Assembly: GCA_035541655.1 (NCBI GenBank)
Contig: DATKMY010000157.1
Location: forward strand, 1 to 11,720
Direction: 5' to 3'
Length of the DNA stretch: 11,720 bases
DNA from: CAIWHR01 sp035541655
GTDB taxonomy: Bacteria; Pseudomonadota; Gammaproteobacteria; Burkholderiales; Casimicrobiaceae
Every line of letters starts with the position of its first letter. Within the stretch, counting starts at the first letter, position 1. The translations under genes and the position numbers were made by a program. This document shows, one piece after another, positions 1-5,170 of the stretch. The notes under the pieces were generated by a model, which did no database searches, was not told the origin of the DNA, and saw nothing but the letters and a program-made list of their open reading frames with translations.

Positions 1-800
1 GCGAGATTGAAACCCGTGGTGATGCCGACGTCCCACGTGAGATCGAAGTCCGTCACGCCGGTCAGCGCGATTCCGCCCTCGCGCCAAGTCGTCGGAATGA
101 TCGACGTCTCGACGAAGTTGCGCGTGACGCCGAAGTACTGCGTCGGCTCGTGCGCCGTGTTGAGAAGACCGGACGGGATCAGGAACAGGCCCACCCGTCC
201 CGCGAGCTGCGGCGTGAACGAGCGCTCGACGTAGAACTGCTCGACCTCGCTTTCACCCTGGTCGTCGGCGGAGGTGACCGCATGCTCCCACTCGAACTCC
301 GACACGAAGCGAGTGCGCTCGTCGAATCGATAGCCGAGTCCGATGACCGCGCGGGCGAGGTCGGCCTGAGTTTGCGACTTGTTCCGCGGGTAGTTCTCGT
401 AGTTGACCTCGCCGTAGCCGAAGATCGTCGCGCCCGGAGTGTTGCTACCTCCCGAGAAGGGATTTCCCGGGGCCATCGCGTACGGGAGCGGCGTCGCGGC
501 GCCGCTGTCGTTGGCGGCGGCCGCGCTCGTCGTTGCCTTCGGTTGCGCAGCCGCGGGCGCGGTTGCAGCGGTGGTAGTCGTCGCAGGCGGTGCCGCTGCG
601 GTTGCGGTTGTCGCAGCCGCGGGCGCAGTCGTTGCGGCCGCGTCGCGCTGCGCCTTCAACTCGCGCAGCTCGGCCTTCAGCGCCTCGAGCTCGGCCGACA
701 GCTTTTCGACGCGCGCGGCGAGCGCGGCTTCGTCGGCGCGTGCGGGGCCGCCGGGCGCGAGCGTTGCGAGCGCGACGAGAGTGCAGAGGAGTGTGCGCAT
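1..800 (-). CDS. Outer-membrane porin, N-terminal part (gene runs off the window)
   Basis: About 266 codons are visible from an ATG at 800 and the stop lies beyond base 1. The protein opens with a Sec signal peptide (MRTLLCTLVALATLAPGGPARA), then a short heptad-like helix (ARVEKLSAELEALKAELREL), then a linker of about 50 residues rich in Ala, Thr and Pro that contains an imperfect internal repeat. A beta-barrel-like region with alternating aromatic residues follows (FGYGEVNYENY, FVSEFEWEHA, GRVGLFLIPSGLLNTAHEP). The HEP...YFGVTRN...IIPTTWREGG block resembles the OprO/OprP-like porin superfamily, but the substrate cannot be read from the sequence. The start lies 14 bases after the stop of the di-heme peroxidase gene, so the two are probably one operon. 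The ribosome-binding site is weak. The N-terminal helix plus linker is typical of porins that trimerise or contact the cell wall; that role is inferred. Confidence 0.75.
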   Translation of the reverse strand, partial: MRTLLCTLVALATLAPGGPARADEAALAARVEKLSAELEALKAELRELKAQRDAAATTAPAAATTATAAAPPATTTTAATAPAAAQPKATTSAAAANDSGAATPLPYAMAPGNPFSGGSNTPGATIFGYGEVNYENYPRNKSQTQADLARAVIGLGYRFDERTRFVSEFEWEHAVTSADDQGESEVEQFYVERSFTPQLAGRVGLFLIPSGLLNTAHEPTQYFGVTRNFVETSIIPTTWREGGIALTGVTDFDLTWDVGITTGFNL

Positions 801-814
801 GGTGGGATCTTCTG

Positions 815-2056
815 TCAGGGTTTGTAGCCGTCGGTGAGCGTGCCGAGGAACTCGACGACGAGATCGATTTCGTCGGCCGTCAGCGCGGGCGTCCCGCCCG
901 GCTTGCGGTTGTAGGGCACTTCGGTCGTGTTGACGTTGGCCCGATACTGCGGTGGCAGATCGTCGAACTTGCTGACGCTGCCGTCGGCGTTCGGCGGATA
1001 CCACTCCTCGGGATTCGTGTCGCGACGCACGTAGAAGCCGACGACCTCCCGCAGCGTCTTGAAGCGCCCGTTGTGGAAGTAGGGGGCGGTCACTGCGACG
1101 TTGCGCAGCGTCGGCACCTTGAACCCGCCGCAGAGATCCGTGCGATCGGCGAGGTCGGTCCGAAACGGTCCGCACAGGCCGAGGTCGAAGTACGTGGCGT
1201 CGGCGTTCGCGGGAATCGCCGGATTGCGGGGTACGCCGATCTTGTCGTAGGTGAAGTCGGTGAACAGCGGCGGCGAGCCGTCGGCGCCGCGACCGCTCGG
1301 ATGGCACGCCGCACAATTCCCCTTCTGTGGATCGTTGAAGAGCGCGAGGCCCTGGAGCTCGCGACCCGTGAGGTTGACGCGTCCGGCGAGGAAGAGGTCG
1401 TACTTGCTGTCGAAGGAATGGAACTCGGGGCCTTCCTTCTGGTATTGCGCGAGCGCAAAGCGCATGCGGTCGAAGGCCGCGTCGGGGGTGTCGAGAATGC
1501 CGGCGCCGAAAACGCGGCGGAACTCTTCGACGTAGGTCGCGGAGCGCAGCTTCGCGACGACGTTCTCGGCAGTCACGTTCGCCATCTCGTGGGCGGCGAG
1601 GAACGGACGCTCGGCCTGATCGACGAGGGAGGCCGCGCGCCCGTCGCGGTCGAACCCGCCGGTGGGCGTCCGTTCGGAGTCGAAGGAGAACGCGGGCGTG
1701 AGATTCAGATAGCGCAGCGACGGTGCATTGCGAAACCCGGGAACGTCGAGCGCGGCACCGCCCGCCGGGACGACAGCGTCGGGGTTTCCGGTCGCATGCG
1801 CCTGCGCGGGATCGTGGCACGTCGCGCACGACATCCGACCCGATGCCGACAGGCTCGCGTCGCCGAAGATCTTCTCGCCGAGCGCTGCAGCCGCAGAGAG
1901 CCCCGAGGCGGGCGGGCTCGTGCTCCCACCGCCATCACCGTCGCCGCAAGAGGCGAGCGCGAGCGCGAGGACCGCGGCGGCGAGGCGTCTTGCGATGGGC
2001 AGCGCCCCCCGCCACGTCGAGTTGTTGTCGTTCAGCAGTCGTTCGCCTTCCGTCAT
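815..2056 (-). CDS. Di-heme cytochrome c peroxidase / MauG-like lipoprotein
   Basis: A protein of 413 residues with a hydrophobic N-terminal segment ending in a lipobox (LALASC, Cys37), followed by a Gly/Ser/Pro linker, so it is probably a lipid-anchored periplasmic protein. Two c-type heme motifs are present, CATCH (77-81) and CAACH (248-252), together with the family block FKVPTLRNVAVTAPYFHNG (312-330). Bacterial members reduce hydrogen peroxide (CcpA) or carry out high-valent heme oxidations (MauG). There is no methionine after the second heme motif, so the usual Met ligand of the electron-transferring heme is absent. Tyr382 (VPYNRKPGG) is a candidate replacement, as in MauG. Cys295 and Cys309 could form a disulfide. 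The gene starts 182 bases after hemP and is followed by the porin gene 14 bases on. The physiological electron donor and substrate are unknown. ATG 2056 is the only ATG/GTG/TTG start seen ahead of the lipobox. Confidence 0.9.
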   Translation of the reverse strand: MTEGERLLNDNNSTWRGALPIARRLAAAVLALALASCGDGDGGGSTSPPASGLSAAAALGEKIFGDASLSASGRMSCATCHDPAQAHATGNPDAVVPAGGAALDVPGFRNAPSLRYLNLTPAFSFDSERTPTGGFDRDGRAASLVDQAERPFLAAHEMANVTAENVVAKLRSATYVEEFRRVFGAGILDTPDAAFDRMRFALAQYQKEGPEFHSFDSKYDLFLAGRVNLTGRELQGLALFNDPQKGNCAACHPSGRGADGSPPLFTDFTYDKIGVPRNPAIPANADATYFDLGLCGPFRTDLADRTDLCGGFKVPTLRNVAVTAPYFHNGRFKTLREVVGFYVRRDTNPEEWYPPNADGSVSKFDDLPPQYRANVNTTEVPYNRKPGGTPALTADEIDLVVEFLGTLTDGYKP

Positions 2057-2074
2057 GTCCAGTCATCGATCTCT

Positions 2075-2093
2075 CGCCGGAACGACTCCGGCG
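2075..2093. repeat. Inverted repeat upstream of the peroxidase gene
   Basis: A perfect inverted repeat, CGCCGGA - 5 bases - TCCGGCG, lies 18 bases upstream of the peroxidase start on the minus strand. As RNA it would form a 7-bp GC hairpin immediately before a purine-rich stretch (GAGAG) that could serve as a ribosome-binding site. No run of T follows on either strand, so it is not a standard intrinsic terminator. The rest of 2057-2238 shows no gene and no clear promoter. The repeat may be an operator, a leader hairpin or chance in GC-rich DNA. Confidence 0.35.
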
Positions 2094-2238
2094 CGTGAAC
2101 GACGCTGGCTGGCGGGCGAACGGGACTCGATCCCGCGGAGGATCGCGTCTTGTGCCGGCGGGCTGGCGGCTGTTGCGTTGTTGCGCGGTGCGCCTTCTTC
2201 GAGCGCCGCGCCTGTTCTGTCTCGTTCTGTGGGGTTCG

Positions 2239-2448
2239 CTACTTCGTGAGGATCAGCTTGCCGAAACGGGTTTCGCGCAGAAAGTACAGCGTGTCGTTGT
2301 GGAGGATCGCGAGCTGCGACGCTCCGGCGAGCAGAGCGTCGCTGCGAACGACGCGCGGGAACGCACCCACGCTCTCGCGCTCGGGCGGCGGCCGATCGCG
2401 GTGCGCGGCGCAACCGACCGGCGGCTGCAGGCGCTCATCCTTCGCCAT
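2239..2448 (-). CDS. hemP: Hemin uptake protein HemP
   Basis: A small protein of 69 residues whose C-terminal half is the HemP signature: a SDALLAG segment, a short hydrophobic strand with LAILHNDTLYFL, and the diagnostic ending RFGKLILTK. HemP proteins accompany heme-uptake genes in proteobacteria; in Burkholderia HemP has been reported to be needed for expression of a heme receptor. No heme receptor is seen in this window. The ATG at 2448 overlaps the last 14 bases of bfr in a different frame, so translation is probably coupled to bfr; I see no strong separate ribosome-binding site. The first 30 or so residues are not conserved-looking, and a shorter protein is possible. Last gene of bfd-bfr-hemP. 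Confidence 0.85.
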   Translation of the reverse strand: MAKDERLQPPVGCAAHRDRPPPERESVGAFPRVVRSDALLAGASQLAILHNDTLYFLRETRFGKLILTK

Positions 2449-2911
2449 GCATCTGCGACTGCTGGTAGTTCTCGATTCCGACCTTCTCGATCAGCTCGAG
2501 CTGCGTCTCGAGCCAGTCGATGTGGTGCTCCTCGGATGCCATGATCGAACGAAAGAGATCGCGGCTCACGTAGTCGCCGCAGGCCTCGCAATCTGCGATT
2601 GCCGCCTTCAGCACCGGGTGCGCGACGAGCTCGAGCTTGAGATCGCAGCCGAGCGCCTCCTTCACTCCCTCGCCGACGAGCAGCTTGTGCAGGTCCTGGA
2701 GGTTCGGCAGTCCCTCGAGGAAGAGGATCCGCTCGACCAGCGCTTCGGCATGCTTCATCTCGTCGATCGACGCCTTGCGCTCCGCGTCGCCGAGGCGCCG
2801 CAGTCCCCAGTGCTCGAACATCTTCGCGTGGACGAAGTACTGGTCGATCGCGGTGAGCTCGTTGGTGAGGGCCTCGTTCAGGCGCTTCACAACCTTTGGG
2901 TTGCCCTTCAT
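2435..2911 (-). CDS. bfr: Bacterioferritin
   Basis: A 158-residue protein of normal Bfr length beginning MKGNPKVV. All ferroxidase ligands are in their usual places: Glu18, Glu51, His54, Glu94, Glu127 and His130. Met52, the inter-subunit heme ligand, is present in SIDEMKHAE, so this is a heme-type subunit. Bfr assembles into a 24-mer that oxidises Fe(II) and stores it as a ferric mineral in the cytoplasm. The frame is open for 29 more codons upstream, but that part lies inside bfd and reads as Arg-rich nonsense. The chosen ATG at 2911 is preceded by GGAGA with 7 bases of spacing and overlaps the bfd stop as ATGA, a translational-coupling arrangement. The bfd neighbour supplies the reductant for iron release, and hemP overlaps the 3' end. 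Confidence 0.97.
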   Translation of the reverse strand: MKGNPKVVKRLNEALTNELTAIDQYFVHAKMFEHWGLRRLGDAERKASIDEMKHAEALVERILFLEGLPNLQDLHKLLVGEGVKEALGCDLKLELVAHPVLKAAIADCEACGDYVSRDLFRSIMASEEHHIDWLETQLELIEKVGIENYQQSQMHGEG

Positions 2912-3126
2912 GCGACGGTCTCCGGAACAGGCGACGTGCAAGCGGCTGCGCCGCCTGCGAGCGCGGCGACCGTTTCCTGCACGAGCGCGATCGCGCACGT
3001 CGTGCAGCGCCCGCAGCCGAGGCCCACGCCGAGCCCGTGCGCGAGGTCGTCGGTCGACCGGGCGCCTTCCTCGGCAGCCTGGACGATCTGGCGGTCGGTG
3101 ATCGCGTTACAGATACAGATGTACAT
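2908..3126 (-). CDS. bfd: Bacterioferritin-associated ferredoxin
   Basis: A 72-residue [2Fe-2S] protein starting MYICICNAITDRQI. The four cluster cysteines match the Bfd family: Cys4, Cys6, Cys38 and Cys41 (GCGRCTTC). Bfd binds bacterioferritin at the heme site and passes electrons to it, so that stored ferric iron is reduced and released. The ATG at 3126 was chosen because the family starts exactly there; the open frame upstream to 3249 crosses the promoter region. It is the first gene of bfd-bfr-hemP, and its TGA stop overlaps the bfr start (ATGA). No strong Shine-Dalgarno sequence precedes it. It is divergent from ftrA and shares a 194-base intergenic region holding a Fur-like site. Confidence 0.95.
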   Translation of the reverse strand: MYICICNAITDRQIVQAAEEGARSTDDLAHGLGVGLGCGRCTTCAIALVQETVAALAGGAAACTSPVPETVA

Positions 3127-3172
3127 GACAGCACTGGTGTCGGCCCCGGCGGAGCCGAGCCTCTGGAAAGAA

Positions 3173-3201
3173 ATCGTACCACCGCTCAAACGCAAACGCA
3201 A
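3173..3201 (-). promoter_or_regulatory. Candidate sigma-70 promoter for bfd-bfr-hemP
   Basis: On the minus strand TTGCGT (3201-3196) and TACGAT (3178-3173) are separated by exactly 17 bases, leaving about 46 bases to the bfd start. The match is modest (3 of 6 and 4 of 6 consensus positions). The -35 element is overlapped by the Fur-like site, as expected for a repressed promoter. Predicted from sequence only. Confidence 0.35.
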
Positions 3202-3210
3202 ATCATTCCT
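3192..3210. promoter_or_regulatory. Weak Fur-box-like operator between ftrA and bfd
   Basis: An AT-rich patch stands out in the GC-rich intergenic DNA. Aligned by hand to the 19-bp Fur consensus GATAATGATAATCATTATC it matches 11 of 19 positions, with the core AATCATT intact. It overlaps the candidate -35 element of the leftward promoter and ends two bases before that of the rightward promoter. The flanking genes are iron uptake and iron storage genes, which are classic Fur targets. Fur control is inferred. Confidence 0.4.
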
Positions 3211-3211
3211 A

Positions 3212-3240
3212 TTTACACGGCCGAGAAGTGCTGCTACGCT
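3212..3240 (+). promoter_or_regulatory. Candidate sigma-70 promoter for ftrABCD
   Basis: TTTACA (3212-3217) and TACGCT (3235-3240) are separated by 17 bases on the plus strand. The -35 element matches 5 of 6 consensus positions; the -10 element is poor (3 of 6). It would give a leader of about 75 bases before the ftrA ATG at 3321 and abuts the Fur-like site. No other obvious promoter is visible ahead of ftrA. Confidence 0.3.
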
Positions 3241-3320
3241 TCGGCCCAATGAGACATGAGGCGTTTGCTGCGGCCTTGCCGATCGAAAGCCGGCCCGGCC
3301 CGCATTCGTTCGAGGAGCCG

Positions 3321-3899
3321 ATGATCGAGACCTTGTCGACGTGCCGCGGCGGAAGCCTGCGGAGATTCGCGTGGCGCGCGTTCGCCGCCGCGACGGCGCT
3401 CGCCGCGCTGCCCGGGCTGGCGCTCGAAATGCCCATCGGGAAGCCGCAGCGGCAGGCGGGGATGGAGATCGCCGCCGTCTACCTGCAGCCGGTGCCGATG
3501 GAGCCCGCGGGGATGATGCGCGCGGTCGCGGACTCCGACATCCACCTCGAGGCCGACATCCACGCGCAAAGCGACAACGCCAACGGCTTTCCCGACGGGT
3601 CGTGGGTGCCCTACCTCGGAATCAAGTACGAGATCACGAAACTCGGCAGCGCGCAGAAGCTGACGGGCGATCTGATGCCGATGGTCGCGAGCGACGGCCC
3701 GCACTACGGCGACAACGTGAAGCTGATGGGCCCCGGCAAGTACAAGCTTCGCCTCGCGATCGAGCCACCCGGCGCGTCCGCGCATGCGCATTTCGGCCGC
3801 CACACCGACAAGGAGACGGGCGTGGGACCCTGGTTCAAGCCGTTCGCCGTCGAATACGAGTTCACCTATGCAGGAATCGGGAAGAAGGGCGGCTACTAA
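3321..3899 (+). CDS. ftrA: Periplasmic iron-binding protein, P19/Tp34 family (FtrA type)
   Basis: A 192-residue protein with a signal peptide (hydrophobic stretch about 17-34) and a mature part close to Campylobacter P19: EMPIGKP, AAVYLQPVPMEP, DIHLEADIHA, NGFPDGSWVPYL, LMPMVASDGPHYG and FGRHTDKETGVGPWF. The metal-site residues of P19 are kept: His75, Glu77, Met121, Asp125, His128 and His161. P19 proteins bind copper and iron in the periplasm and work with an FTR1 permease. The ATG at 3321 follows GAGGAG closely. The frame stays open to 3228, but the extra N-terminus would bury the signal peptide. It is the first gene of an ftrABCD set as described in Bordetella and Brucella. The Arg pair at 14-15 does not fit a Tat motif well. 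Confidence 0.93.
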   Translation: MIETLSTCRGGSLRRFAWRAFAAATALAALPGLALEMPIGKPQRQAGMEIAAVYLQPVPMEPAGMMRAVADSDIHLEADIHAQSDNANGFPDGSWVPYLGIKYEITKLGSAQKLTGDLMPMVASDGPHYGDNVKLMGPGKYKLRLAIEPPGASAHAHFGRHTDKETGVGPWFKPFAVEYEFTYAGIGKKGGY

Positions 3900-3949
3900 T
3901 CGCCGCAGCGTGAATTATTGACACCAATCAAGCGAAGGTCACCTGGACC

Positions 3950-4276
3950 ATGCGTACCCTGCTGATTGCAGCTCTGTTCGCTCTCGGGCCCGCGGTCGCG
4001 GGCGCCGATGAGATGCCCGTCTACAAGCTCGTCGCGAAGGACGGCGTCTTCGACCCCGTGACGCTCGAGGTTGCCGCGGGCAAGAAGTTCAAGATCGAGA
4101 TCAGCAACGAGGGCAAAGGGCCGATGGAGTTCGAGAGCAAGGACCTCAAGCAGGAGAAGGTGCTCGCGCCCGGCGCGAAATCCTCGGTTGTCGTCAACGG
4201 GCTGAAGCCCGGCACGTACACGTTCTTCGACGAGTACAAGCCCGACGCGCTGAAAGGCAAGATCGTCGCGAAGTGA
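3950..4276 (+). CDS. ftrB: Periplasmic cupredoxin-fold protein of the Ftr system (FtrB type)
   Basis: A 108-residue protein with a clear signal peptide (cleavage likely after AGA, residue 19) and one cupredoxin-like domain of about 85 residues: FDPVTLEVAAGKKFKIEISN, FESKDLKQEKVLAPGAKSSV, then GTYTFFDEYKPDALKGKI. In ftrABCD systems this subunit is thought to oxidise Fe(II) delivered by FtrA before import as Fe(III). The protein contains no cysteine and no histidine, so a standard type 1 copper site cannot form; acidic residues (Glu60, Glu62, Glu69, Asp94, Glu95, Asp99) and Met59 are the available metal ligands. It lies 50 bases after ftrA and 69 before ftrC, with only a distant GAAGG upstream as ribosome-binding site. 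The assignment rests on fold-like features plus position. Confidence 0.85.
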   Translation: MRTLLIAALFALGPAVAGADEMPVYKLVAKDGVFDPVTLEVAAGKKFKIEISNEGKGPMEFESKDLKQEKVLAPGAKSSVVVNGLKPGTYTFFDEYKPDALKGKIVAK

Positions 4277-4345
4277 CGGGCAGCGCGCCGCTTCGAGATC
4301 CGACCCCCGCACCAATGCCACGCTCCAAAAACGGCTGACGCTGCC

Positions 4346-5149
4346 ATGGGCAACGCCCTGTTCATCGTCTGGCGCGAATCCACCGAAGCGATGCTGGTGG
4401 TCGGCATCCTCTACGCGTGGCTTGCCAAGCATCCCGACGTGCGCCGCGGGATGCGCTTCCTCTGGGGTGGCGTGGCCGTTGGCGTGGGGCTCGCGCTGGC
4501 GCTCGCCGCCGTAATGCTCGGCCTGTCGCGGATCCTCTCCGACCAGGCGCTCGAATACTTCCAGCTCGCGATGATGCTCGTCGCCTCGGGGCTGATCGTG
4601 CAGATGGTGTTTTGGATGCGCCGGCACGGACGCACGTTGAAGCGCGAGCTCGAGAACGACATGCAGAAGAGCGCGGCAGCGGCCAACTGGTGGGGCCTCC
4701 TGGTCGTCGTCGCGCTCGCCGTCGGCCGCGAAAGCGCGGAGACCGTCGTGTTCCTGTACGGACTGGGCGCGCAGAACGAAGGCGTCGGACGCTTTCTCAT
4801 GGTGCTCGTCCTAGGCCTGGGGGCCGCGTTCGCGACGTTCTGGCTGCTGCAGAAGGGCGGCAAGGTGCTCTCGTGGCGGACGTTCTTCCGCGTGAGCGAG
4901 ATCTTGCTGCTGCTGCTCGCCGGCGGCCTTCTCGTATCCGCGATCGACAAGATGATCGCGCTCGACGTCGTTCCCGCGCTCGTCGACCCGGCGTGGGATA
5001 CGTCGGCGCTGCTCGACGATTCGGGACGCATCGGCGGACTGGTCGCCTCGCTCACCGGCTACCGCGCCCGGCCGGCGCTGCTGCCGCTGATCGTGCTCGC
5101 CGTCTATTGGGCGGCGATGGTGGCGTTCCTGCGTCGCGGTTCGCGCTGA
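4346..5149 (+). CDS. ftrC: FTR1-family iron permease (FtrC type)
   Basis: A 267-residue polytopic membrane protein with about seven hydrophobic segments. It carries the two RExxE iron-translocation motifs of the FTR1/EfeU family: RESTE (10-14) in the first helix and RESAE (128-132) in a central helix. These proteins move ferric iron across the inner membrane, usually after oxidation by a partner; here the partners would be FtrA and FtrB in the periplasm and FtrD in the membrane. The start fits the family, with the first motif close to the N-terminus (MGNALFIVWRESTE). No strong ribosome-binding site is visible. A seven-codon mini-ORF starting at ATG 4314 sits just upstream and has no evident meaning. 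The gene ends with TGA at 5147, 21 bases before ftrD and in the same frame. Confidence 0.95.
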   Translation: MGNALFIVWRESTEAMLVVGILYAWLAKHPDVRRGMRFLWGGVAVGVGLALALAAVMLGLSRILSDQALEYFQLAMMLVASGLIVQMVFWMRRHGRTLKRELENDMQKSAAAANWWGLLVVVALAVGRESAETVVFLYGLGAQNEGVGRFLMVLVLGLGAAFATFWLLQKGGKVLSWRTFFRVSEILLLLLAGGLLVSAIDKMIALDVVPALVDPAWDTSALLDDSGRIGGLVASLTGYRARPALLPLIVLAVYWAAMVAFLRRGSR

Positions 5150-5170
5150 GAAGCGCCGCTTGAGTCTCGT

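Noticed and set aside
590..2098. A 502-codon open frame on the plus strand
   Set aside because: It runs antisense to the porin start and the di-heme peroxidase. It is Arg/Glu/Val-rich with no family motif and has no promoter or ribosome-binding site.
2121..2135. tRNA T-arm-like hairpin (CGGGA - 5 bases - TCCCG)
   Set aside because: The loop lacks the TTCRA signature, and no acceptor stem, anticodon arm or D arm can be built around it.
2912..2998. Longer N-terminus for bacterioferritin
   Set aside because: The 29 extra residues are Arg-rich and lie inside bfd. The ATG at 2911 has GGAGA at good spacing and matches the family start exactly.
3334..3380. Twin-arginine (Tat) signal on FtrA
   Set aside because: The Arg pair is followed by FAW and not by the x-F-[LI]-K pattern. 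A Sec signal fits as well and is usual for P19 proteins.
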